DNA of 64,000 nucleotides from Acidobacteria bacterium AB60 (lineage in GTDB: Bacteria > Acidobacteriota > Terriglobia > Terriglobales > Acidobacteriaceae): NCBI GenBank assembly GCA_008682415.1, contig VANK01000004.1:496001-560000 (forward strand). Direction: 5' to 3'. Below are positions 1 through 8,561 of this stretch, piece by piece. The notes under the pieces were generated by a model. The model made no database searches and was not told the origin of the DNA. It saw nothing but the letters and a program-made list of their open reading frames with translations. The first letter of the stretch is position 1; each line of letters begins with the position of its first letter. Position numbers and translations under genes: made by a program.

Positions 1-35
1 TCTCCGCCCGCGCGGCGGACAGAGAGCAGGCGCTC

Positions 36-1415
36 ATGAGCAGCAGCACCTCCGTCACCGGCAGCATCCGCAAGCTCGCATTCTCTGAGAAGTTCGGCTA
101 CGGCCTCGGCGACCTCGCCGCCAACTTCGTCTTCCAGGCCCTGATGGCGCTGCAACTGGACTACTACACCAAGACCGTGGGCCTCACCCCGGCCCAGGCC
201 GGCACCATGTTCCTCGTCGTCGGCCTCGCCTCCGCCGTCTTCAACCCGGTCATGGGCGTCATCGCCGACCGCACCCACACGCGCTGGGGTCGATTCCGCC
301 CCTGGCTGCTCTGGACCGCCGTGCCCTTCGGCGTCATCGGCATCCTCACCTTCACCACCCCCAACCTCTCCTCCAGCGCCAAGCTCATCTACGCGTGGGT
401 CACCTATCTGCTGCTGCGCTTGATCTACGCCATGAACAACGTGCCCTACGCCTCCCTCAACGGCGTCATGACCGACGACCCCAACGAGCGCAACAGCATC
501 GCCCAATTCCGCCAGATCTTCGCCAACAGCGCGGGCTTCATCGTCGGCAGCCTGGCCGTTCCCATGGTCGCGTTCCTCGGCCGCGGCAACAACGCCCTCG
601 GCTACCAGCTCACCATGGGCAGCTATCTCGCGCTCTCCATCATCCTGTTCCTCATCGCCTTCGCGGTCACCAAGGAACGCATCCAGCCCGCCGCCACACA
701 GAAGTCTTCCGTCGGCCAGGATCTCTCCGACCTGATGAAGAACGGCCCCTGGATCACCCTCTTCCTCATTACCGTCTTCTACTTCACCGCGCTGCTCATT
801 CGCGGCAACGTGATGCTGCCCTACTTTGAAAGCTGCGCCGGCAACAAGATCCTCTTCAGCTGGTTCAACGGCTTCGGGCTCACCGCCCTGCTCGTGGGCG
901 TCGCCTGCTCCACAGCCCTCACCAAGCGCTTCGGCAAGCGCGCCCTCTTCTTTTGGAGCATGTTCCTCACCGGCATCCTCTGCATGGCGCTGTTCCTGCT
1001 CCCGCCCACCGCAACCATTCCCATCATCGCTCTTGAAGTCGTCCGGCAATTTATCTACGGCTGCTCCGGTCCGGTCCTGTGGTCCATGATGGGCGACGTC
1101 GCCGACTTCGGCGAGTGGAAGCTCGGCCGCCGCGCCACCGCCACCGTCACCGCCGGAATCGTCTTCGCCCTGTGGGTCGGCGTCGCCCTCGGCGGCGCCA
1201 TCGCCGGCTGGCTCCTCGCCCTCTATGGATACGATCAGCACCTCACCGTGCAGTCGCCGCACGCCCTGCTGGGTATCCGCCTCATCGCCTCTGTCTACGC
1301 CGGCGCATCTTTCCTCGCATCCGCGGTGTGCCTGCTCTTCTACGGCATCAACATGAAACTGAATCTCACCATCTCCCAGGAACTCAGCGAACGGCGCCGC
1401 AAACTCTCCATGTAA
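36..1415 (+). CDS. MFS sugar:cation symporter, GPH family
   Basis: A 459-residue polytopic membrane protein with about 12 hydrophobic segments. After the first helices (residues 20-70) it carries the signature loop [20 protein letters not shown] (about 71-90), typical of glycoside-pentoside-hexuronide:cation symporters (MelB/XynP/YicJ group). These transporters use H+ or Na+ to import oligosaccharides across the inner membrane. The length matches the family (450-500). It is followed after 97 bp by a secreted GH10 xylanase on the same strand, so xylo-oligosaccharide uptake is a reasonable inference, but the substrate cannot be read from sequence. The ATG at 36 has only a weak purine-rich stretch upstream. 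Family call is firm, substrate is not. Confidence 0.9.
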   Translation: MSSSTSVTGSIRKLAFSEKFGYGLGDLAANFVFQALMALQLDYYTKTVGLTPAQAGTMFLVVGLASAVFNPVMGVIADRTHTRWGRFRPWLLWTAVPFGVIGILTFTTPNLSSSAKLIYAWVTYLLLRLIYAMNNVPYASLNGVMTDDPNERNSIAQFRQIFANSAGFIVGSLAVPMVAFLGRGNNALGYQLTMGSYLALSIILFLIAFAVTKERIQPAATQKSSVGQDLSDLMKNGPWITLFLITVFYFTALLIRGNVMLPYFESCAGNKILFSWFNGFGLTALLVGVACSTALTKRFGKRALFFWSMFLTGILCMALFLLPPTATIPIIALEVVRQFIYGCSGPVLWSMMGDVADFGEWKLGRRATATVTAGIVFALWVGVALGGAIAGWLLALYGYDQHLTVQSPHALLGIRLIASVYAGASFLASAVCLLFYGINMKLNLTISQELSERRRKLSM

Positions 1416-1440
1416 ACAGCGCGGCCTCACACACGCCAAC

Positions 1441-1468
1441 GCGAGGATCTGCGCACGCGGATCCTCGC
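1441..1468. repeat. Intercistronic inverted repeat
   Basis: A perfect 9-bp inverted repeat (GCGAGGATC at 1441-1449 and its complement at 1460-1468) with a 10-nt loop lies between the sugar symporter and the xylanase. There is no following T-run, so it is more likely an mRNA-processing or stability hairpin than an intrinsic terminator. Confidence 0.5.
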
Positions 1469-1512
1469 AAGCACCTCCAACTTGCATCTCCCCATCTCCC
1501 GGAGCAAACACC

Positions 1513-2634
1513 ATGCAACGCCGTTCCAGCATCGCACTCCTCGCTGCCCTGGCCTCCTTTGCCCTGCCCCTTCGCCCGCAGGCCCCCGATTCCCCCACCC
1601 TCAAAGACACCTTCCGCAACGCCTTCCTGGTCGGCGCAGCCATCAATACCCCGCAGATCACCGGCGCCGACACCCTTGGCGACTCCCTCATCGTCCAGCA
1701 GTTCAACTCCATCAGCCCCGAGAACGTCTTGAAGTGGGAGGTCATCCATCCCCGCCCGGACGCCTACGACTTCAGCCTCGCCGACAAGTACGTCGCCTTC
1801 GGGCTCGAACACCACATGTTCATCGTGGGACACAACCTCTGCTGGCATTCGCAAACCCCTCCCTGGGTCTTCAAAGACGACAAAGGCAATCCCCTCACCC
1901 GCGAGGCTCTCCTCCAGCGCCTCCATGACCACATCAGCACCGTCGTCGGCCGCTACAAGGGCAAGATCGGCAGCTGGGACGTGGTGAACGAAGCCCTCAA
2001 TGAAGACGGAACCATGCGCCAGTCCCAGTGGCAAAAGATCATTGGCGACGACTACATCGTCAAGGCCTTCCAGTACGCGCACGAGGCCGATCCCAGCGTC
2101 CAGCTCACCTATAACGACTACAACCTGGAGAAGCCGGAGAAACGCCGCGGCGCCATCGAGATTGTCAAAAAGATCAAAGCCGCGGGCGTGCCCATCGCCC
2201 TCGTCGGCAACCAGGCCCACCTCCACCTCGACAGCCCCTCCCTCCAGGACGAAGACTCCGCCATCACTGAGCTCGCCGCCGCCGGAGTCAAGGTGGCCAT
2301 CACTGAACTCGATATCGACGTCCTCCCCTCCGCCTGGGGACACACCGCCGACGTCTCCGTCAACGTCCAGCAGGACCCTAAGCTCAATCCCTATCCCAAC
2401 GGCCTTCCCGCGGACGTCCAGCAGGCCCTCGCCAAGCGCTACGCGGACCTCTTCGCCATCTTCTGGAAACACCGCGACGTCGTCACCCGCGTGACCCTGT
2501 GGGGCGTCACCGACCGCAACTCCTGGCTCAACAACTGGCCGGTCCGCGGACGCACCTCCTATCCCCTCCTCTTCGATCGCGACGGCAAGCCCAAGCCCGC
2601 CTTCGACGCGGTGTTGAAGGTGGCTTCGAAGTAA
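1513..2634 (+). CDS. Secreted endo-1,4-beta-xylanase, GH10
   Basis: A 373-residue GH10 enzyme that cleaves internal beta-1,4 bonds of xylan with retention. An N-terminal signal peptide (about residues 1-23) implies export. The (beta/alpha)8 domain follows directly with no carbohydrate-binding module. Family landmarks are visible: GHNLCWHSQTPPW (106-118), the acid/base Glu in WDVVNEA (E160), TYNDYN (199-204) and the nucleophile Glu in ITELDID (E265). The length is that of a single-domain GH10. The ATG has a GGAG ribosome site 8 bp upstream. It sits behind a GPH symporter, which suggests degradation outside the cytoplasm followed by uptake of fragments. Confidence 0.95.
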   Translation: MQRRSSIALLAALASFALPLRPQAPDSPTLKDTFRNAFLVGAAINTPQITGADTLGDSLIVQQFNSISPENVLKWEVIHPRPDAYDFSLADKYVAFGLEHHMFIVGHNLCWHSQTPPWVFKDDKGNPLTREALLQRLHDHISTVVGRYKGKIGSWDVVNEALNEDGTMRQSQWQKIIGDDYIVKAFQYAHEADPSVQLTYNDYNLEKPEKRRGAIEIVKKIKAAGVPIALVGNQAHLHLDSPSLQDEDSAITELAAAGVKVAITELDIDVLPSAWGHTADVSVNVQQDPKLNPYPNGLPADVQQALAKRYADLFAIFWKHRDVVTRVTLWGVTDRNSWLNNWPVRGRTSYPLLFDRDGKPKPAFDAVLKVASK

Positions 2635-2662
2635 GCTGGCCTGTCCCAGCTCCTCGCATACG

Positions 2663-2704
2663 GTATATCAGTCATTTCTGTCATGACAGAAATGACTGAT
2701 ATAC
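2663..2704. promoter_or_regulatory. 42-bp perfect palindrome, probable operator of the GbsR-type regulator
   Basis: Positions 2663-2683 and 2684-2704 are exact reverse complements, 21 bp per arm, centred on TCATGA. The palindrome ends 7 bp before the ATG of the GbsR/MarR-type regulator at 2712. The right arm runs into a good -10 hexamer (TATACT, 2700-2705), which would place the transcription start at or next to that ATG and give a leaderless or nearly leaderless mRNA; no Shine-Dalgarno is visible. Binding there would block the promoter, so autoregulation is the simplest reading. This is inference; an mRNA hairpin is an alternative. Confidence 0.7.
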
Positions 2705-2711
2705 TCGATGC

Positions 2712-3257
2712 ATGGTTCTCTCCGACCCCGCCCGGGAATTCATCCTGCACTGGGGAGAGATGGGCACCCGCTGGGGCGTCAACCGCACCGTCGCCCAGGT
2801 GCACGCGCTGCTCTATCTCTCCCCCGAACCGCTCACCGCCGAAGAGATTGCGGAAAACCTTTCCGTTGCCCGCTCCAACGTCAGCACCAGCCTCAAAGAG
2901 CTGCAGAACTGGGACCTCGTCCAGACGGACAGCCGCATCGGCGACCGCCGCGACTACTTCCGTACCTCCGCGGACGTGTGGACGCTCTTCCTTACGGTCG
3001 TCGAGCAGCGCGTGGAACGCGAGATCCTGCCCACGATGAAGATGCTGGAGCGGTGTGTTGCGGAGGCTCGCGCTGCCCGCCCTGCGCAGCCCGTCGTCGC
3101 CTCCCGCATCGCCGCCATGCAGGTGTTCCTCGAGGAACTGCACGCCTGGTACCTGCAGATCAAGAAGCTGCCGCCCGCCACTCTGCATTCGCTCATCAGC
3201 ATCGGCAGCGGCATCACCCGCTTCCTCCCTCGGCCCCGCCGCCGGAGGCTGGATTGA
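2712..3257 (+). CDS. GbsR/MarR-type winged-helix transcriptional regulator
   Basis: A 181-residue DNA-binding protein. The start, with HWGEMGTRWGVNR (13-25), is characteristic of the GbsR branch of MarR-like regulators. The winged helix follows (LTAEEIAENLSVARSNVSTS, 41-60) and then a helical C-terminal region likely to form the dimer and effector domain. GbsR itself senses choline in Bacillus; the ligand here is unknown. The ATG lies 7 bp after a 42-bp palindrome. The stop codon (TGA 3255-3257) shares a base with the ATG of the downstream methyltransferase, so the two genes are translationally coupled and probably co-regulated. Confidence 0.85.
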   Translation: MVLSDPAREFILHWGEMGTRWGVNRTVAQVHALLYLSPEPLTAEEIAENLSVARSNVSTSLKELQNWDLVQTDSRIGDRRDYFRTSADVWTLFLTVVEQRVEREILPTMKMLERCVAEARAARPAQPVVASRIAAMQVFLEELHAWYLQIKKLPPATLHSLISIGSGITRFLPRPRRRRLD

Positions 3258-4165
3258 TGCCTGCCACCCTCGTCACCGCTGCCCCCGCCGCCGCAGACCA
3301 TGCGGCCGGCGACAACGATTTCCAGCGCTACTACGCCGAGGCCGGACCCGACTACGCCGCCTGGAGCCCGCGCTTCAACATGCACTTCGGATACTACCGC
3401 CGCGGCATGAATCCCTTCGCGCGCGAAGCCATGCTGGAGGAGATGAACCGCCAGGTGCTCCTCCGCCTCAACGTCGAAACACAGTCGCCCCGCATCCTCG
3501 ACATGGGCTGCGGGCTCGGTGCCACCCTCCGCAGCATCGCAACAAATCTGCCGGGAGCGCGTCTCCACGGCATTACGCTGGTTCCCTGGCAGGTGGAGCA
3601 GGGCAGGCTGCTGAATGCACGCGACAATGCCGCGGGCAACATCGAGCTCGCCCTCGGCGACTACCAGAACACCGGCTATCCTTCCGCGAGCTTCGACGCC
3701 GTGTACGCGATTGAGAGCTCCTGCTACGCCGCCGGAGCCAAAAAATCCGCGTTATTGCAGGAGGCTCGCCGCCTGCTGCGCCCCGGCGGCCGCATCGTGG
3801 TCGCCGACGGCTTTCTCGGCCCCGGGAAGCTGCGCGGCCCGCAGGCCGGCATCTTCCGGCGTCTGTGTGACTGCTGGGCCATCGAAACCTTCGGCCAGAT
3901 CGGCGACTTCACCACCGAGCTTGCTCGACTCGGCTTTGACAACATTCACGTCCAGCGCCTGCAACTGCGGGTCACTCCCTCCGTTCTCCACGTACCCTGG
4001 GTCACGCTCAGGTTCCTGCTCACCTCCGCCATTCGCAGCACCCGCAAAATGACCCGCGCCCGCTGGAACAACGTGATCGCTCCGCTCCTGATGCCTTTTG
4101 TGAGCTTTCCCGTGGGTCCCGTGGCCTACTACCTCGTCAGCGCTGCGCGGTCGCGCGACGCGTAA
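3257..4165 (+). CDS. SAM-dependent methyltransferase, class I (UbiE/cyclopropane-synthase-like)
   Basis: A 302-residue protein with a Rossmann-type methyltransferase fold. The SAM-binding motif I is ILDMGCGLGATL (80-91), and an AIESSCYA segment lies at the motif II/III position. The region before motif I (FGYYRRGMNPFAREAMLEEMN) resembles the small-molecule/sterol and cyclopropane-type methyltransferases. The C-terminus is hydrophobic (LLMPFVSFPVGPVAYYLVSA), suggesting membrane association and perhaps a lipid or quinone-like substrate. The start is ATG 3257, overlapping the regulator stop by one base. The same frame is open further upstream to 2708, but that part is antisense-like shadow coding. 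Substrate unknown. Confidence 0.85.
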   Translation: MPATLVTAAPAAADHAAGDNDFQRYYAEAGPDYAAWSPRFNMHFGYYRRGMNPFAREAMLEEMNRQVLLRLNVETQSPRILDMGCGLGATLRSIATNLPGARLHGITLVPWQVEQGRLLNARDNAAGNIELALGDYQNTGYPSASFDAVYAIESSCYAAGAKKSALLQEARRLLRPGGRIVVADGFLGPGKLRGPQAGIFRRLCDCWAIETFGQIGDFTTELARLGFDNIHVQRLQLRVTPSVLHVPWVTLRFLLTSAIRSTRKMTRARWNNVIAPLLMPFVSFPVGPVAYYLVSAARSRDA

Positions 4166-4216
4166 GCACTTCCCTGCTCCCCCAGAATTGCCCTCGATGC
4201 GCTAGACTGCTTGCGC

Positions 4217-5110
4217 ATGAAAACCCTCGCCAGCTTCCTCGCCCTTCTGCTCCTCGCCTCCGCCGCCACACTCTCCGCGCAGGATTGGGCCAAGACCCGC
4301 CTCGATGCCTCCCCCCGTCACCACGAATACGTCCCTCTCACGCACGACGGCCGCACCGTCCAGGCCCTCGTCGTCTATCCCGAGGTCAAAGGCAAAGCCA
4401 CCGCCGTCGTGCTCATCCACGAGATCTTCGGCCTCAGCGATTGGGCCAAAGAGATGGCCGATGAGCTCGCTGCCAAAGGCTTCATCGTCATCGCCCCCGA
4501 CCTGCTCAGCGGGCACGGCCCCAACGGCGGCGGCTCCGACGCCCTCCCCAGCCAGGACGATCGCGTCAAAGCCGTCTCCGCCCTCGATCCCGCCGCCGTC
4601 CTCGCCGATCTCGATGCCGCCGCCGACTACGTCAAAAAACTCCCCGCCGCCAACGGAAAGATCGCCGTCGCCGGCTTCTGCTGGGGCGGCTCCAAGTCCT
4701 TCGCCTTCGCCACCCACCGCAAGGACCTCGGCGCGGCCTTCGTCTTCTACGGCACCGGCCCCGAAGACGTCTCCTCCATCACCGCGCCCGTCTACGGCTT
4801 CTACGGCGGCAACGACGCCCGCGTCGGCGCCACCATCCCCGCCACCACCGCCGCGATGAAGGCCGCCGGCAAAACCTACGACCCCGTCACCTACGAGGGC
4901 GCAGGCCACGGCTTCATGCGCGCGGGCGAAGACCCCGGCAACACCAACCCCGCCAACACCACCGCCCGCGAACAGGCCTTCGAACGCATGGTCAAGCTGC
5001 TCAATGCTATGAAAGCGGGGTCGGCGCGCATCGGCACCCGCCGCGATGCGCTCGCCCACAGCGCCACACCCGCCTGCCACGCTGGCGCCGGCTCCGCTGC
5101 AACCATGTAG
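4217..5110 (+). CDS. Exported dienelactone hydrolase-family protein
   Basis: A 297-residue alpha/beta hydrolase with an N-terminal signal peptide (about 1-21). The dienelactone hydrolase triad is visible: nucleophile Cys in GFCWGG (C155), Asp in YGGNDARVG (D200) and His in GAGHGFMR (H231), plus the EIFGL motif (69-73). Members hydrolyse lactones or esters; the precise substrate is unknown. ATG 4217 is preferred over an in-frame TTG at 4211. The last 30 residues (from about 267) are not typical of the family and look like read-through of formerly non-coding DNA. Confidence 0.88.
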   Translation: MKTLASFLALLLLASAATLSAQDWAKTRLDASPRHHEYVPLTHDGRTVQALVVYPEVKGKATAVVLIHEIFGLSDWAKEMADELAAKGFIVIAPDLLSGHGPNGGGSDALPSQDDRVKAVSALDPAAVLADLDAAADYVKKLPAANGKIAVAGFCWGGSKSFAFATHRKDLGAAFVFYGTGPEDVSSITAPVYGFYGGNDARVGATIPATTAAMKAAGKTYDPVTYEGAGHGFMRAGEDPGNTNPANTTAREQAFERMVKLLNAMKAGSARIGTRRDALAHSATPACHAGAGSAATM

Positions 5111-5180
5111 GGGAATCTCCGCAGACCCGCGGATCGAAAAGCTAACCAGAAAACTGACTCACCGGCAAGCCGCCGGCTCA

Positions 5181-5206
5181 CCCAGGTCTCGATCACGAGA
5201 CCTGGG
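5181..5206. terminator. Hairpin between convergent genes
   Basis: A perfect 11-bp stem (CCCAGGTCTCG and its complement) with a 4-nt ATCA loop lies between the convergent dienelactone hydrolase and glutathione peroxidase genes. It has no flanking T-run, so termination is likely but not certain. A closely similar hairpin sits between another convergent pair at 55629-55653. Confidence 0.5.
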
Positions 5207-5221
5207 CTCACAACAAACTTC

Positions 5222-5773
5222 CTACTGCCCCAGCGCCGACTGCACAGCCTGCTCCACCTCGGGCGAATCAGGCTTCACCTCCGGCTCAAACCGCGCCACC
5301 GGCTTCCCATTCCGGTCGAACAGAAACTTCGTGAAGTTCCACTTGATGTCCCCCGCAAACTCCGGATCCGTGTCCTTGCTCGTCAGGTACTGGTAGAGCG
5401 GCGTCTTGTCGTCCCCCAGCACGCTCACCTTCGACATCATCGGAAAACTCACGTTGTACTTGTTCGTGCAGAACTTCTTGATCTCCGCGTCCGTGCCCGG
5501 CTCCTGCTGCATGAAGTTGTTCGCCGGCACGCCCACAATCACAAATCCCTTGTCCTTGTACTTCTCATACAGCGACTCCAGCCCGGAATACTGCGGCGTG
5601 AACCCGCACTTGCTGGCCACATTCACCACCAGCACCACCTTGCCCTTGAACTTCCCCAGGCTCACCTGCTCGCCGTCAATCGACCGCATCGTGAAGTCGT
5701 AAATGCTCTTCGTCGCCGCCCAGCTCATCCCCGCCGCGACACACAACAACAGCACCAATCCAAACTTGCGCAT
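5222..5773 (-). CDS. Glutathione peroxidase-family thiol peroxidase, exported
   Basis: An 183-residue peroxidase of the GPx family, which reduces H2O2 or lipid hydroperoxides using thioredoxin or glutathione. It has a signal peptide (about 1-20). The peroxidatic residue is Cys, not selenocysteine (NVASKCGFTP, C56). The Gln (in QQEPG, about Q90) and Trp/Asn (IKWNFTKF, W145) of the catalytic tetrad are present. ATG at 5773 has a strong AGGAG site; an upstream in-frame start at 5806 would place residues before the signal peptide and is rejected. Export suggests a periplasmic or envelope role. Confidence 0.93.
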   Translation of the reverse strand: MRKFGLVLLLCVAAGMSWAATKSIYDFTMRSIDGEQVSLGKFKGKVVLVVNVASKCGFTPQYSGLESLYEKYKDKGFVIVGVPANNFMQQEPGTDAEIKKFCTNKYNVSFPMMSKVSVLGDDKTPLYQYLTSKDTDPEFAGDIKWNFTKFLFDRNGKPVARFEPEVKPDSPEVEQAVQSALGQ

Positions 5774-5926
5774 GACCTCTCCTTCAACCGCAGTGGCTTC
5801 GATCATAATCGCCCACCCGCCCCGCGATTATCACGGAATTGTCACCAGCCGGCCCGATAGTTGGAGCAGAGTTAAAGAAATACACCCTCGTTCAAGCTGG
5901 CTCGAACTCGCCTTCCCGCACGCCCC

Positions 5927-5958
5927 AGCTAACAGCTAAGAGCTAACAGCTAAAAGCT
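5927..5958. repeat. Heptamer tandem repeat (AGCTAAN)
   Basis: Four and a half consecutive 7-bp units (AGCTAAC, AGCTAAG, AGCTAAC, AGCTAAA, AGCT) sit just after the 3' end of the GH2 gene. Similar heptamer runs occur at 17531-17549 and 32514-32538 in this window. Confidence 0.75.
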
Positions 5959-5970
5959 CGGGCGCAAGCC

Positions 5971-8391
5971 CTACACCAGCTCCGCCTCCGTCCCCTTCAG
6001 CGCAATCGACACCGTCTGGCTCCCCAGCCGCGGATGCTTCGCCGTCAGCCGCACCGTGCCCGGCGTCAGACCTGCCCGCACCCACACCGCGCACACCCCG
6101 CCCACCAGCGAAAACGGATTATCCCCGATCAGCCGCCCCGGCCCCTCCAGCCTGAACGCGATCGCATCATTCGCAAATGGCCGGATCGCCCCAAACTCAT
6201 CCGTCACCCGCACCACCACGCGCGTGCAATCTGCGCCATCCGCCATCAGGTCGCGGTCGTCCGCAACAAACTCCATCTTGCGGTCCACCCCGCTCCCCGA
6301 CATCGACTTGGAAATCACCTGCTTGCCCCCGACAAATCCATCCACCCGCAGATCGCCCCACCCAAACCGGATCTTGTCGTCCTTCAGCTTCGACATATCC
6401 AGAATGTGCGGCGGATACTTCAAATGCGCAAACTCCTCCCGGTCCGGATCCACCTCCGCCACCAGCTCCCACGGATTCTCCCCCGTGAGCGTGTTGCGCA
6501 TGTACACCTTCAGGTGGTCGCAATTCGTGCAGAACACCGCCTTCGTAAAGCCCACCGACTCGTCGCCGCGGGCCCAGTGGAACGCCGGCTCCAGCACCGC
6601 CTCCTCCGCCGGATCGCACTGCGACTTGTAAAATCCCGCCGCGCACTTCGGCTCCCGGAAGATATCCGTCACGCCGTGATAGCAGATCCGGTCGCCCGAT
6701 CCGAAGTTCCCGTGCGTGTTGTAGTCGAACGCACACCACCCGATCCCGCCCGCATACTGCGGGTTCGACGCCAGCTGGTTGTGAATGCGCGCATGCCGCA
6801 GCGTGTGCTCCCGCTGCCGCTCGTCCTCATCAATCGTCTTGGTCGGGAACGTATGCCCCACAAACTCCGTGTTCAGGTAGAACGGATGATTCGGCGGCTT
6901 CAGCGGAAATCCAAAATCGTTCATCGTGAACACGTCCTCCAGGAACTCCGACTCCTGGAAGTAGCGGATCCCGCCCGTCGGACGCGAATCGTCCAGCGCA
7001 TGCGCCAGCGCGTTCGTCCGTGTATAGAAGTTGTGGTTATCCCGCGACTCGTTGATGCGCACGCCCCACAAAATGATCGAAGGATGATTCCAGTCCCGTC
7101 GAATCATCCGCCCGACATTATCGATCGCCACCTTCTGCCACGCCTCGTCGCCAATATGCTGCCAGCCCGGAATCTCCTCCAGCACCAGCAGTCCGATCTC
7201 GTCGCACCGATCCAGAAAATGCCGCGACTGCGGATAATGCGACGTGCGCACAATATTGCAGTGCAGCTGCCTGCGCAGCACATCCGCATCCTGCCGCTGC
7301 GCCCGCGCCGGCATCGCCTGCCCCACAAACGGAAACGTCTGGTGGCGGTCCAGCCCGCGCAGCTTCACGATCTCTCCGTTCAGGCTGAATCCCTGCTCCG
7401 TGAACTTCGCCTCGCGGAAACCGATCCGCCGCGTCTCCTCGTCCACCGCCGCCCCATTCCGCAGCAGCCGCACCCGCACCGTGTACAGGTGAGGCGCGTT
7501 CAGGCCCCACAGGTTCACCTTGCCAAAATCCGTCAGCGTCACATCATGCCGCGCCGGATCCGTGCGCGTCTGCACCGAGGCGTACGGCGGCGCCGCATTG
7601 TAGGGATCAATCGGCTCCCCGCTCTCCACCGCAGGCGCCTTGAACTCCACCTTCTGTGTGGCCTTCGCCAGCACCTTCTCGCCGTCCAGAAGCTCCGCCG
7701 CAATCGCGTACTCGCCCGTCGGCTGGGCGCCCGCGGCCACAAAGCACGACACCTCCACCGTGGGATGCTCGCCCAGCACATCCTTCGGCCGCGCAAACAG
7801 GTTGTCGATATACGTCTCCGGCACCGCCCGCAACGACACCTCGCGGTAGATCCCCCCGAACGTCAGGTAATCGATCTCGTACCCGAACGGCGGAATATCC
7901 GGCCGCTCCGTCGAATCCAGATGCACCGTCAGCACGTTCTCCCCATCCGGGTGCAGGTGCGGCGTCAGTTCAAACGAAAACGGCGTGAACCCGCCCTTGT
8001 ACTCGCCCAGCGACACGCCGTTGATCCACACCGTAGAGGCCGTCATCGCCCCTTCAAAGTCCACGAAGATCCGCTTGCCCGCGGCGCTCTTCGGCACCCG
8101 GAACCGTCTCCGGTACGTCGAGATGAACGCGTAGGACTTCTCATCGAAGCTGTGCCACGGCAGTTCCACATTCGTGTGCGGCAGCACCACCTGCTCGAAC
8201 CCCGAATCGTCGAACCCCGGCGCGGTCGCGGCCTCCACCTTCTCCGCCTTGTACCGCCAGTTCCGGTTCATCGGCAGAATCACCCGCCCCGCCGACGACG
8301 AACTCGCGGGCGCCGCAAAACCCGCCGTGCCGTTCATCGCCGAGCACGCCACCGCCGCTCCCGCCGTCTTGAGAAAATCCCGTCGAATCAT
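5971..8391 (-). CDS. Tat-exported glycoside hydrolase family 2 (beta-galactosidase-like)
   Basis: An 806-residue GH2 enzyme. It begins with a twin-arginine signal (MIRRDFLKTAG), implying folded export. Order: jelly-roll sugar-binding domain (about 40-215, with the motif VWINGVSLGEYKGGFTPF), Ig-like domain, then the TIM barrel with RTSHYPQSRHFLDRCDEIG. The acid/base is E448 in WGVRINES and the nucleophile E509 in YLNTEFVG. C-terminal beta domains follow. Specificity (galactosidase, glucuronidase, mannosidase) is not decidable from sequence. The start at 8391 is chosen because of its GGAGCAGG ribosome site and Tat signal, although the frame is open to 8778. Confidence 0.9.
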   Translation of the reverse strand: MIRRDFLKTAGAAVACSAMNGTAGFAAPASSSSAGRVILPMNRNWRYKAEKVEAATAPGFDDSGFEQVVLPHTNVELPWHSFDEKSYAFISTYRRRFRVPKSAAGKRIFVDFEGAMTASTVWINGVSLGEYKGGFTPFSFELTPHLHPDGENVLTVHLDSTERPDIPPFGYEIDYLTFGGIYREVSLRAVPETYIDNLFARPKDVLGEHPTVEVSCFVAAGAQPTGEYAIAAELLDGEKVLAKATQKVEFKAPAVESGEPIDPYNAAPPYASVQTRTDPARHDVTLTDFGKVNLWGLNAPHLYTVRVRLLRNGAAVDEETRRIGFREAKFTEQGFSLNGEIVKLRGLDRHQTFPFVGQAMPARAQRQDADVLRRQLHCNIVRTSHYPQSRHFLDRCDEIGLLVLEEIPGWQHIGDEAWQKVAIDNVGRMIRRDWNHPSIILWGVRINESRDNHNFYTRTNALAHALDDSRPTGGIRYFQESEFLEDVFTMNDFGFPLKPPNHPFYLNTEFVGHTFPTKTIDEDERQREHTLRHARIHNQLASNPQYAGGIGWCAFDYNTHGNFGSGDRICYHGVTDIFREPKCAAGFYKSQCDPAEEAVLEPAFHWARGDESVGFTKAVFCTNCDHLKVYMRNTLTGENPWELVAEVDPDREEFAHLKYPPHILDMSKLKDDKIRFGWGDLRVDGFVGGKQVISKSMSGSGVDRKMEFVADDRDLMADGADCTRVVVRVTDEFGAIRPFANDAIAFRLEGPGRLIGDNPFSLVGGVCAVWVRAGLTPGTVRLTAKHPRLGSQTVSIALKGTEAELV

Positions 8392-8561
8392 GCCTGCTCC
8401 TTCAGGGCGCCCGCAAACCCGCAAGACCCGCCTCAGTCCACGCCGGACTGAAGCGCACCGCCTGTTGCTGGAAGGCATCCCTGGGATGCAAATGTAAACC
8501 TTTTCCTCTGGCTTCTGGCAAGGACATTGCTCACCCCGTCCCCGCCGCGCTTCCCCGCGCT

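Noticed and set aside
2708..3256. Long upstream extension of the methyltransferase frame, giving a 485-residue protein
   Set aside because: The extension overlaps the GbsR-type regulator in another frame and is Arg/Pro-rich; the ATG at 3257 starts the family fold.
6034..8451. 805-codon frame opposite the GH2 gene
   Set aside because: Arg/His/Pro-rich antisense artefact; the minus strand has all GH2 motifs.
8475..8500. GGTTTACAT-like half site upstream of the GH2 gene (LacI-type operator)
   Set aside because: Only one half of a dyad is present and no LacI-family gene is in the window.
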